Shown piece after piece: positions 1-7,840 of a stretch of 10,800 nt of DNA (its first letter is position 1; each line of letters opens with the position of its first letter). The notes under the pieces were generated by a model, which saw only the letters and a list, made by a program, of their open reading frames with translations, was not told the origin of the DNA and ran no database searches. The stretch is from Euperipatoides rowelli (taxonomy: Eukaryota > Onychophora > Udeonychophora > Euonychophora > Peripatopsidae): the NCBI GenBank assembly GCA_003024985.2, contig PXIH01S0141053.1; one strand, given 5' to 3'. The translations under genes were made by a program, and so were the position numbers.

Positions 1-545
1 AAAAAAGATTATCAACATTAGAATTCATAACTACCTTTTTATAAACGAAAATAATGTCACATCTTAATTTTCTTTGCTGTGGTGTACCAATTCCAAATCC
101 TTTCAAAATTCTTAATCTATCATAGTAAAGCTGGAATTTCAACTCAGATAGCTTCTTCGTCAAACCTCTAAAAAATCTATTTAATTTATCTTTGTCAGTG
201 CTATTTAATGGGTGCCAAGCTGAGCTACAATAGTCAAGAATAGGTTGTAAAATATATTTGTAAACAGTAACAAAAAAATTTAAAGTAAAATTCACAAAAT
301 TACTTTGAGCAATAAAAAAGTGTTATCTAATCCGAGTTATCAAATTATCTATGTTTTTACCAAAGGACAATCTGGAGTCGATTATGACTTATGACGCCAT
401 TTTCGATTATGATTCGATTCTAGAAATAGATTTCCCCAATAGCTTTATTTCAACATTTGGCACTGACACTCCCATAATCATAAACTTACATTTTCCTTGG
501 TTTATAGAAAAACCATTTGTCAACAACCAGTTTTCCAACAAAGTG
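1..545 (-). pseudogene. CR1/jockey-like LINE reverse transcriptase, C-terminal fragment
   Basis: Read on the minus strand, one frame runs from about 545 to the left edge with only three stops. It gives recognisable post-active-site LINE sequence: LENWLLTNGFSINQGKCKF (the segment after the catalytic box), VIIDSRLSFGKNIDNL (the 'LGV.ID..L.F..HI' block), YILQPILDYCSSAW, and then RLRILKGFGIGTPQQRKLRCD followed by IIFVYKKVV. These blocks are typical of CR1/jockey/L2-group elements that copy RNA into DNA at a chromosomal nick. The endonuclease, the fingers and palm, and the catalytic ADD box are missing upstream. The fragment therefore begins inside the gene, either by 5' truncation or by decay, and its 3' end lies outside the window. 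Stops fall near 325, 381 and 408. The TPQQ...D.IF.YK..V stretch matches the plus-strand copy at 10173-10300, so the two are probably relatives. Exact family uncertain. Confidence 0.8.
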
Positions 546-678
546 TACTTATAAGCAAAAAAAAATTCACAAGAATATATTTTTCTTGAAGTGTATTTGA
601 TAACTGTAGTAGAAAAAAATTCTTGAAAAGAACCTGGATGTAGCTAACACAGGAAATTTACGCAAAAAAAAAAAAATC
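546..678. other. AT-rich non-coding stretch
   Basis: No coding signal is recognisable upstream of the LINE fragment. The reverse transcriptase active-site box that should lie here on the minus strand could not be found. The stretch ends in a run of 13 A (664-676) just before the folded region. Confidence 0.5.
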
Positions 679-734
679 GGCCTTGTGCTCCTTGGTGTCG
701 GCACAAGCCAAGTTCAAGGCTCATGCTGTCCGAC
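679..734. repeat. Inverted repeats forming alternative hairpins
   Basis: Two competing stems are visible. Stem 1 pairs GGCCTTGTGC (679-688) with GCACAAGCC (701-709) around a 12-nt loop, with one bulged C. Stem 2 pairs GTCGG (697-701) with CCGAC (730-734), then CA with TG, then AGCC (706-709) with GGCT (718-721). The stretch is clearly GC-richer than its surroundings and follows an A13 run. I recognise no known RNA family. Confidence 0.55.
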
Positions 735-781
735 CCAAAAGTCCAAATGTCTTTCTTTATGAAAGACTGAGGATTTTGGGT
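733..781. repeat. Long imperfect hairpin, 18 paired bases
   Basis: ACCCAAAA (733-740) and TCC (742-744) pair with GGATTTTGGGT (771-781), with G741 bulged. After a 4/3-nt internal loop, GTCTTTC (749-755) pairs perfectly with GAAAGAC (761-767) around a 5-nt loop. It abuts the hairpins at 679-734, making a folded block of about 100 bases. It could be part of a small RNA, the end of an unrecognised repeat, or a cruciform-prone palindrome. Confidence 0.6.
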
Positions 782-995
782 TCTACTCATCCAGTCAGAA
801 TTAAATTAGAACTTTTCCTTCACTAGTTACAAAAATAATAAATTTAGAAAATAATGGTTGACTCTTGGACCGGAACCGGATTATCCAAATTAAAATAAAA
901 ATTGAAATAAACTAATCCTTTGAGTCTTCCTTGATTTGCTTTTTCTTTCTTCATAATGTTGTAACACCTTGATATATTCCTTGTTAAATTTACTC
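782..995. other. AT-rich non-coding stretch
   Basis: No gene seen. The only structure noted is a small hairpin, TTGGA (865-869) with TCCAA (884-888), enclosing a short CCGGAA repeat. Confidence 0.5.
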
Positions 996-1065
996 TAACA
1001 CTTTAGTTCTGGGGTCATCCATAGACTGTAAATACAGACATTTGCAGGTTTGAATCCTAGTGTAA
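996..1065 (+). repeat. Degenerate tRNA-like sequence (possible SINE head)
   Basis: TAGTTCTGGGGT (1004-1015) resembles a pol III A box and GGTTTGAATCC (1047-1057) matches a B box well. Their starts are 43 nt apart, as in real tRNAs. The outer ends TAACACT (996-1002) and AGTGTAA (1059-1065) pair at 6 of 7 positions, like an acceptor stem. The T stem keeps only three pairs (AGG/CCT) and no proper anticodon arm is visible, so this is not a working tRNA gene. It is better explained as a decayed tRNA pseudogene or a tRNA-derived SINE promoter. Chance resemblance is possible. Confidence 0.35.
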
Positions 1066-1425
1066 ACATGTATTTTGTATCTCTCTTTACGACAAATAAC
1101 CAGGAAGAACACCTTAACCCTTTACACTCCAGCACTTATTTCTAAAAATGTGGATTTTACTAATTATAATTGCAAAAAAAAATTGTTAACACAAATTTCT
1201 TGATTGTTTTTAGACAGCTAAATGATGGGAAGGGTCTTAGTGGAATGTTTCTCAATTTGGTGTGGCAAATGATAGACAGAAAGTGGGTATTATGCTGACT
1301 AAATAGTACAACTGCAAAATTATAAATGGCTACTGAGAATCAACATTTGAGTAGAAAAGGGGTGAAGGCTGGCTTGTTTAAGCTTTTTACAATTATTTTT
1401 TCTTTCTCAAATTCATTAGAATTTT
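1066..1425. other. Non-coding stretch
   Basis: No coding signal, RNA gene or clear repeat was recognised. The sequence is AT-rich with short A runs. Confidence 0.5.
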
Positions 1426-1660
1426 GGCCGGCGGGCCTAGTCAAGTGGGTAAGATGACCGTCCATTGACGAGGTGCATAAAATTTCCAGAATTTTTCAAT
1501 TGGACACAAATGCTTTTTTTCAATGTATTTTGAATTGATTTTCTGATATACATATTGAATATTTGCTGTTGTAAACATATATTCGAATTTATATGCTTTA
1601 TTCTATATAGTGATTTGTATATCTATGATATTGATGAATAATTTAAAAAAAAAAAAAAAA
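1426..1660 (+). mobile_element. Candidate tRNA-derived SINE with poly-A tail
   Basis: A GC-rich head (1426-1476) sits in very AT-rich DNA. TAGTCAAGTGGGT (1438-1450) fits a pol III A box, preceded by a 7-nt acceptor-like GCGGGCC. GTCA (1440-1443) and TGAC (1455-1458) form a perfect D-stem, and an anticodon-arm-like CGTCCATTGACG follows. No B box is recognisable after it. The rest is an AT-rich body ending in a run of 16 A (1645-1660). The flanks hold a weak possible duplication (AGAATTTT before, AGAAATTTT after). The head plus tail layout suggests a SINE of about 235 bp whose B box has been lost; the family is not identified. Confidence 0.4.
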
Positions 1661-1981
1661 GATCAGAAATTTTGTTTCTAGAAATTTATGCTTAAGTTGT
1701 CCCTGCAGGGACATATTTCAGTTTGCTTAACCTGACATTAATTTTTAAATTGATATATGGTTTATTATGATGATATTATTTTATTAATTCTAGTCATTAC
1801 AAATCATTGTTTGAAATTTTTTAACAAATATGGTGAGACAATCTCAAGAAATAAATCGCCCGAATACAATTGCTTATTGACAGTGTTTCAAAACATTTTA
1901 TCACAATTCTCACTCACTTCACTGCAATGACACCTAGTGAAAGCATTTTAAAGTTTAAAGCAATTTTTTTAAAAGTTTTTC
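1661..1981. other. AT-rich non-coding stretch
   Basis: No gene or RNA was recognised. A short palindrome around CCCTGCAGGG lies at 1700-1709. Confidence 0.5.
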
Positions 1982-2100
1982 TTAACAAGAAATGAATGAA
2001 GAACTGTTAATTAGCAATTCACTTTTTAATATTTAAAATACTGTACAAGATTTATTACATCTATTAATACATCACTTAAATCTTTAAAATTTCTTGTTAA
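1982..2100. repeat. 12-bp inverted repeat pair about 95 nt apart
   Basis: TTAACAAGAAAT (1982-1993) is the exact reverse complement of 2089-2100. The match continues imperfectly outward into A/T-rich sequence with a 2-nt gap. This could be a remnant of a small inverted-repeat element, but no target duplication was found and low complexity weakens the case. Confidence 0.4.
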
Positions 2101-2131
2101 AAAAGTTTAATTTTAATTATTAGTACTGTAA

Positions 2132-2176
2132 TTTTATGTTTTAGGTAGATACTGTAACGCATACAGTAACATAAAA
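2132..2176. repeat. Hairpin with two perfect stems
   Basis: TTTTATGTT (2132-2140) pairs with AACATAAAA (2168-2176). Inside it, TACTGT (2150-2155) pairs with ACAGTA (2163-2168) around a 7-nt loop. The stems are offset by a 9-nt bulge and share one base. No function recognised. Confidence 0.45.
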
Positions 2177-2428
2177 AATAAAATAAAAAAAACATAACTA
2201 GTGTTACTTCCAAGTGCACTATTTTCTCAATTCTTATTACATGTAGTTTCAAAAACAATTTGATTAATAATGCATTGAAATAAATGTATTAAAAACTCTC
2301 CTTGGTCCATTATTCTCAGATGTTTTGCATAGCAAAATTGTTTAGATAAAATGGTGACAATATTTGTGCAAGGACCTGAGAGTGTGCACAGATACAGAGG
2401 ACACATCTAAGTTGACTCGATGACTTGG
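2177..2428. other. AT-rich non-coding stretch
   Basis: I see no gene or recognisable repeat here. Confidence 0.5.
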
Positions 2429-2489
2429 CAACTCAATCACTCTATATTTATTATGATTTTGACATAATGGAGTTGGAGGAAAGAGTGAT
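2429..2489. repeat. Interleaved inverted repeats (hairpin or pseudoknot-like)
   Basis: ATCACTCT (2436-2443) pairs perfectly with AGAGTGAT (2482-2489). Inside that stem, ATTATG (2450-2455) pairs with CATAAT (2463-2468). CAACTC (2429-2434) can pair with GAGTTG (2470-2475), which crosses the outer stem as in an H-type pseudoknot. No RNA family recognised. Confidence 0.4.
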
Positions 2490-2891
2490 AGTCAGAATTT
2501 TTAGCCATTTGAAGCACAAACTTTAATATTTTATTTATGGACTCATGGATTGGGATCTAAAGTTCTGAATAATTCCTAGGAGTTTAGTTTTATTTCATTG
2601 GTATGCAGGTAGTAAGTGTTCTACAGAACAATTTCGTTGATTTTCTAAAACATTAAATCAATATTTGTCTTTATATCAAAACACAGAAATTATCATTGTC
2701 TATTTCTTAACAAAATGTCTTTATTGCTCAGCATTATGATTATGTTTGAGAAAGATTTATTTGAAAGGTAGAATTTTTATTTACAAAGTTTTTATTGATG
2801 TTGAGATTGATATGTTTCTCCCACAAGATTTGTTCAAATGTCTGTTTTGTTCAGTTGCTTAAATTTATATTCCCTGACAATTATATTTTAT
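2490..2891. other. AT-rich non-coding stretch next to the LINE insertion
   Basis: No gene seen. This is the genomic flank on the 3' side of the minus-strand L1-type element. Confidence 0.5.
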
Positions 2892-2909
2892 AATGAAGTC
2901 ACAACTTTT
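2892..2909 (-). repeat. Target-site duplication, 3' copy
   Basis: The 18 bases here match 7594-7611 with a single mismatch (G2895 against A7597). Read on the minus strand, it begins AAAAGTTGTGACTT directly after the poly-A tail. This is the expected arrangement when an L1-type endonuclease cuts at a TTTT/A-like site and the tail primes there. Confidence 0.85.
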
Positions 2910-2917
2910 TTTTTTTT
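2906..2917 (-). other. Poly-A tail of the L1-type element
   Basis: A run of 12 T on the plus strand is 12 A on the element strand. It follows TAGTTTCCTTTTAC and runs straight into the target duplication, with the last four A's shared. It marks the 3' end of the reverse-transcribed RNA. Confidence 0.8.
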
Positions 2918-3042
2918 GTAAAAGGAAACTACCCCCTTTTAACATACGTTAATATTCCATAACTATACAAAAATGTCCAGGGCACAAACACCTCCTAGAC
3001 TAAACGAAATTTCAATTCATGAGCACTCAAAATATACACTGG
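2918..3042 (-). other. 3' UTR of the L1-type element
   Basis: About 125 bases lie between the ORF2 stop (3045-3043) and the poly-A tail. A short G-rich patch, AAAAGGGGGTAG, sits close to the tail on the element strand. No clear AATAAA signal was noted. Confidence 0.6.
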
Positions 3043-6000
3043 CTAAAACACAAGCAATTTATCAATAGGCAACAATGTTACATCACTTTTATATTGTTTT
3101 TCCAAGGAGATTTTAATATAACTCAATGACATAATATGCATATCCTGAAAGACTCTCAGGCATCTAAGTTTCCAGATTTCTAACAACATAATATTTAAAA
3201 TTCTTACCTTTGGCTGGCATCTAGAAGGGTAGAAAAGCAAACATTTAATGAGACATAACTATTAAAGTCTGATTTTAATATTTTCTCCATCCAAGACCTT
3301 ACTTCCTTAAAATGCATGCAGTCCAAAACAAATGCTTAGCAGATTCCTGTTTTCCACAAAATGCACATTCTTCTCCAATCACAAAAGCATATTTCTCTAC
3401 TAACATATTTTTCGATGGTAACACTATATAAATCAGTTTCAAGGCAAGATCTGTAATATTTAGAGGCAACAATGCGTTAAGAGTTACTCTAATCCAGGTA
3501 AGTCCCACTTTGGTCCCCAATTTATGAATCATATATGGATAATAATAGTCACGTATGTCCATGTAAATCAATTTTGGTACAACCATTTCAACCAGAAAAT
3601 AATCAACAAAGTTTAACCGTGCACAACACAAGTTCCACACTCTTAATATTTTCACCTTCCTCTGAGGGGGAGTATACCTTGGTGGTATCTCCAACTGTAT
3701 ATTATTCAACTGAACATAAGTGAGTAGATTTGTAAAGGCATTTTCTCTTACCACCTTTACAAAAAGTTTAATATTGACCAACCGCAGCATACCTCTAGAC
3801 AAATGATGATACATAGATCTACGTCCTATCAGTGTCAGTTGATTATTCCATAAAAATATATTAAACAGAATCAACATTGCATAGAAGAACCTTGCCATAA
3901 ATCCAGTATGGGGTGATAATATAAAAACTCTGGGCACAAAATATGTTAATTATTTTAATTTTTAAAGGAAATGAAATATAATGATATTTTACAGCTTCCA
4001 GAGTACTCCAGACACTCTGCAACAACTTCTCGTGTATCAAATTTTCTTGCCCATTGCCAAAAAAAGGATGTGGCAGACCAAGATAAGTCTTTTGGCAGCC
4101 CCTTCCTACAAATGGCACAAATTTCCAATCTGTCATCCTGAAACACAACTCTTATTCTTATTCACAATCGTACCTGTTTCACCAGCAAAGTCCTGCACTA
4201 ACTCCATAACAATCTGGACATCCTCCATATCATTATACAGAACCACCAAATCGTCTGCTTAGGCAATAAATTTAATATTCTTCTTAAACATTGGCAAAAA
4301 CAGTCCAGGCAGATCTTCATTAGTGAATAATAGTTTATTCAAATACAAATAAAACAGTGTTGAGCTAAGGGGTGACCCTCGGGTAAGTCCTTGTGTTATA
4401 GGAATATCTCCAAACAGCTTATTATTTAATTTGAGATGTACCATCTTATTTAATAGATAGTTCAATACTCCTGTCACCAACCTACTATCTTTTATTACTT
4501 GCTTAATTTGCTTCATTAAATAATTCAGAGTGACGGTATCAAAAGCCTTTTCAATGTCCAAAAACACCACCAATGGTGGATCCTTCTTCATGTGCTTGTG
4601 CCCATTCCATAAATTCTCCAACTAGTAAAGGGTCATATGAATGGACCTTCCCTTAAAACAAAACTGTTGATGGTGAATAATTGCTTTAAGAACTTCCGAT
4701 ATCCTCAAATTTAACATCCTAGCAAACAGCTTGCTATTGAGATTATCAACACATATTGGACATATATCATCTTTCGTTGGTATCTGAGACACATTATTCC
4801 TGGGTACCTCTTCACTCACCATGACTTTATCAAACAACACAACATATGCTCTTATGTCAATAGGGGGATGATTCCCATACGACAACAAAGCATAAAAAGC
4901 TTTAACAGCAATGGGACGAACACATAATTAAACTTTCTCATTAACTTGGGCATGATGCCACCCGGGCCTTGGGGTGACCTCTTATTCATAAGCTGTAACT
5001 GCTTCATAATCACTCTTTTTTTATTCCAAAACACCCCTGATGTTTGTGTCCACCAATATCCCTTTCATATTTTCTTTGACTTGGCATCTGCGTATAAATG
5101 GCCTTTGGATTAAAATTTTCCTTAAACATTACCAAAACAAAATTGATGTGGTCTAAGCCCATCAGTAATTACCCCTGCTCCTTAATCACCGATAAAGCTT
5201 TATTTATTTTCAGTAAAAACTTAATCAGAAGCTCCTTCATCATTAACCATTGCTCAGCAACAGTCTGAGTGCCACAAACTCTTCCTCTTAAAATTCCATA
5301 AATCACATTATACATACCAACATCATAGACCAATGCAGGATGCAAAATAGTGTGGGTCCACACAAAGGGGATTAATTTGGTTCCGATTACCAAACTGTAA
5401 AACAAAAGTTACAACTATGGCTACATGATCAGATAGATAGTTCACAATCATATTAAAAGACACCTGGCCCCACAAAACTCTGGAACCATTAACATAGACT
5501 ATCGTGGAATTAGAACTTTGAGTATAATGAGTTGCCCACTCATGCCTATCACACCTCTTAGTAATATTCTCCATATCACATCTAACCGATAACAGTTTAC
5601 GCCATTCCAATCCATCAAAGTTCTTCATGTTAAAGTCACCAGCCCAAAGAAACAGATATGTAGAATTAGCCAGTATAGTTTTGTAAATTATCTCAAACAT
5701 AATCACATTCTGACTCTGGCCATCACCCCATAAAAATTTACCAGTATTAACTGTTTTCCAAAGATTTTCAGTTTAATTATAATCAACCTCGGACCGATAT
5801 GAAGAATTGCAGCTCTTTTGTAATTAAATGATATTTATCAGCACCAAAACTCCCTGAACCAACTTCTGATGGCTCCCCTCCATTAAGTATCTCTTTTTCC
5901 AACATGACCAATTAATTTTGTCATTCAAAGCAATTTTTACCTCCTGCAAAAGTAAAATCTGATGCTGGTTCTTACCTAAAAATTTAAATAGTAATTTCCT

Positions 6001-6057
6001 TTTCAATGCTGTATTAAGACCCTGTATGTTAAGGGATAACAGGACCAGCTCTGCCAT
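3043..6057 (-). pseudogene. L1-type ORF2: endonuclease, reverse transcriptase, zinc finger (broken)
   Basis: ORF2 would nick the target and copy the RNA. From ATG at 6057 the order is: APE endonuclease start (MAELVLLSLNIQGLN...LLLQEVK, 6057-5940); its later motifs AGDFN (about 5640) and SDHVAIVV (about 5430); RT start (SPQGPGGIMPKLMRKF, about 4980); VDNLNSKLFARMLNLRI and FKGRSIHMT (4745-4630); motif A FLDIEKAFDTV (about 4555); motif B GLTRGSPLSSTLF (about 4380); motif C, where TAA at 4261-4259 replaces the tyrosine before ADD; TYLGLP (about 4080); FLWNNQ (about 3850); zinc-finger-like CAFCGKQESAKHLFWTAC (3365-3312); and MLLEIWKLRCLRVF (about 3180), ending at TAG 3045-3043. Full length would be about 1,000 residues. 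Another stop is at 4624-4622. The reading frame changes at least near 5735, 5385, 4900, 4150 and 3940. GPGG replaces the usual GPDG, and motif B has R for the usual Q. Confidence 0.9.
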
Positions 6058-6158
6058 TGAATGATTTCACACCTTCCCTCAAAATTTTTGGCTCACTTCC
6101 AATTGTTCACCAATCATGCCATCCCTCTCCATTCCATCATTTTCTATATCCCTGTTCC
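6058..6158 (-). other. ORF1-ORF2 spacer of the L1-type element
   Basis: About 100 bases separate the last recognisable ORF1 codons from the ORF2 ATG. The spacer reads as purine-rich sequence on the element strand with stops in each frame. Its exact extent depends on where the broken ORF1 truly ended. Confidence 0.5.
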
Positions 6159-7416
6159 TCACCCATGGGTGATGAGCATCATATGACAGACTACATAACC
6201 TATAATGTGCCACTGGTGGGGAGAGACCGCCCTAATAGTTGCTTGAATTTTCCTTTTTTGTGAAACTCCTTTTTTCTCCTTTTTCTTATCATTAGTCAAC
6301 ATATCCATCTTCTCCTTTTAATTACAGCCAATCAAAATGTCAATACCTTTAGTAGGGGAGAGGGGGAAGGATCCCAACTACCAGAAATCACTTCATCGGA
6401 ATCCTCTCCTACCTCCGCACCCACAACATACTGGCCCTATCTAAAAACGAAACCAGGCTCAAGCACCACCACTCCAGAGACAACCATGGAGGGCAAACAG
6501 CCCTTCCAATCTGCCCCCAACTTGGCCACCCCATAAGTACTTGCCAACACTAACTGTGTATCAACCACTGGAACTGTACTAGCCCCCAACCATTGATCCT
6601 CATGCAAAAATTGCACAGCTTTCTGCCAATTACTGAATGCATTTCCTACCTTGGCAGAATATGTGTGTTACAAGTATGCAAGGTAGGCCTATTTCCTTGA
6701 CACTTATAACAAAACTTTAGTAAGCATGCAGACATAAGATGGTCATTTGCCTTACAGCTAAATCAGATGCGTGGATGTGAATTAATATGCAAATATACTT
6801 TCTTGTTAATTCTAATAAATTATGGCACATCTAAAATAGACATATCCAAATTCAGAAGAAAATTAATTGATGTCTGTCCTGTAGGACATGATTTTCTACT
6901 TGGCAAGTCAAATGTATTAGGGTTCACAGCAACAATATTCCCCCACTGCTTTAATATATCAGGCAAATATTCTTTCAAAGTTGCCACTGGCACCTTATCA
7001 ATAAAAATCTTTACAAATGAATCCTTATGGTTTCTGTTCAAATACTCAATTAAATTAGAATTAATTTGTGTACTTTTATTTTGAAATGTAATGCAATCTA
7101 TATCATTTTCAAATTCAATAAAATANAAATTTGGGTTACTTAACTGATAGAATGCCGTTACTTGATTCAACAAATTCAAATCAAATAAGTGAGTTATCAA
7201 ATCCTAACATTTGAAACTTTCAATTTAAGTTATTCATATGCTGCATAAAATCTCTACATTCAGCTTTAATAGAAATAAATATTGATTATGCCTGAATTGA
7301 AAAGCATTTAGGAATCTTTGCTGCTCATTTGACGAAAATAATCCAGGATTGACATTTTCTACTGAGTTCAAACCAACGAACACATTACTGTTTAAAACAG
7401 TGGATGTGAACACATC
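6159..7416 (-). pseudogene. L1-type ORF1 (RNA-binding gag-like protein, broken)
   Basis: ORF1 proteins of this group bind element RNA into particles. The reading begins in an open stretch at 7416-7237 (VNPGLFSSNEQQRFLNAF), shifts frame, and continues at 7200-6823 with VKIFIDKVPVATLKEYLPDILKQ then WGNIVAVNP, which resembles the RRM-like strand-helix pattern of gag-type ORF1s. After another shift comes a zinc knuckle, CYKCQGNRPTLHTC (about 6710-6670): the three cysteines keep CX2CX9C spacing but proline sits where the histidine should be. Then come NAFSNWQKAVQFLHEDQWLG, an acidic EVGEDSDEV patch and a basic tail KKKEKKGVSQKRK before TGA at 6161-6159. No convincing ATG is in frame at the start, so the true N-terminus is uncertain. 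An ambiguous base (N) lies at 7126. Breaks include TAA at 6822-6820, a TAG near 6432 and several frameshifts. Confidence 0.75.
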
Positions 7417-7593
7417 TTAATAGGAAAAAAAAATACCCTGGCTAAACCACAAAATACTTGCTCACTTTTACAGTGGAAGTGTATAATTTAATTTTGAAAG
7501 CCTAGCTGACACTTTCTAATGAACAAAACACCATTCCAATCAAATTCAATGAGAGCTGAAGTGAAACACATTTCGTTTATACGCAGCCAAATC
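7417..7593 (-). other. 5' UTR of the L1-type element
   Basis: About 175 bases lie between the 5' target duplication and the first open ORF1 stretch. On the element strand it begins GATTTGGCTGCG. An intact LINE would carry an internal promoter here, but I recognise no specific motif. Because the duplication abuts this end, 5' truncation looks slight or absent. Confidence 0.55.
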
Positions 7594-7611
7594 AATAAAG
7601 TCACAACTTTT
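7594..7611 (-). repeat. Target-site duplication, 5' copy
   Basis: This matches 2892-2909 at 17 of 18 bases and lies immediately upstream of the element on the minus strand. The plus-strand flank continues TGTTAC followed by an A12 run, which would have adjoined the duplicated bases in the empty site. Confidence 0.85.
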
Positions 7612-7768
7612 GTTACAAAAAAAAAAAAGTTTTGAAATAGTTCAACCCAATGACACTCATCCTCCTACTTATTTTTTTTTTTACCTAATCTGTAGAGAAA
7701 ATAGAGATATATTACCTGGTGCTTACTGATGTCCTGATGGCAAAAGAAAATTCAGCTTTTTCCAGCAC
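7612..7768. other. AT-rich flank
   Basis: No gene seen. GGTGCT (7715-7720) can pair with AGCACC (7764-7769) at the edge of the tRNA-like sequence. Confidence 0.45.
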
Positions 7769-7840
7769 CTTGGCTACCAGAATCGAACCTAGTTCAGAAT
7801 CGGTAGCCAAGATTACTGCACCAATGGAGCTGTATGCCTC
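7769..7840 (-). repeat. tRNA-promoter-like sequence with a 10-bp hairpin
   Basis: On the minus strand, CAGCTCCATTGGT (7832-7820) fits a pol III A box and GGTTCGATTCT (7789-7779) is a near-perfect B box. Their starts are 43 nt apart, as in tRNAs. In addition CTTGGCTACC (7769-7778) and GGTAGCCAAG (7802-7811) are a perfect 10-bp inverted repeat whose 23-nt loop contains the B box. Acceptor and T stems pair poorly, so this is not an intact tRNA. It is more likely the head of a tRNA-derived SINE or a rearranged tRNA pseudogene. No poly-A tail or target duplication was identified. Confidence 0.5.

Larger units (their letters stand above)
2910..7593 (-). mobile_element. Nearly full-length L1-type LINE (two ORFs), inactivated
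   Basis: The element is about 4.7 kb between matching 18-bp target duplications. In its own 5' to 3' direction it holds a 5' UTR (7593-7417), ORF1 with a CCHC-type knuckle (7416-6159), a spacer of about 100 bp, ORF2 with endonuclease, reverse transcriptase and C-terminal zinc finger (6057-3043), a 3' UTR and a poly-A tail. This order and the domain content fit the L1 superfamily (L1/Tx1-like) rather than CR1, RTE or I. Both ORFs carry many stops and frameshifts, so the copy is dead. The duplication still differs at only one base. The boundaries are drawn from the duplication, and four A's are shared between tail and target, so the 3' end is uncertain by a few bases. Confidence 0.88.

Noticed and set aside
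351-554. Open frame of 67 codons on the plus strand
   Set aside because: It lies antisense to recognisable LINE reverse transcriptase sequence on the minus strand and has no features of its own.
996-1065. Functional tRNA gene
   Set aside because: The T stem is reduced and no anticodon arm forms, so at most it is a relic or SINE head.
3535-4262. Plus-strand open frames within the L1-type element (3535-3723 and 3981-4262)
   Set aside because: Both are antisense shadows of ORF2, whose domains read clearly on the minus strand.
6057-7084. Plus-strand open frames at 6057-6263 and 6767-7084
   Set aside because: They are antisense to ORF1 and the ORF1-ORF2 spacer, and resemble no protein I recognise.
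7612-7632. A12 run next to the 5' target duplication as the tail of a second plus-strand element
   Set aside because: The upstream sequence is the L1-type element in the opposite orientation, and the run reads as part of the original target flank. No separate element could be delimited.
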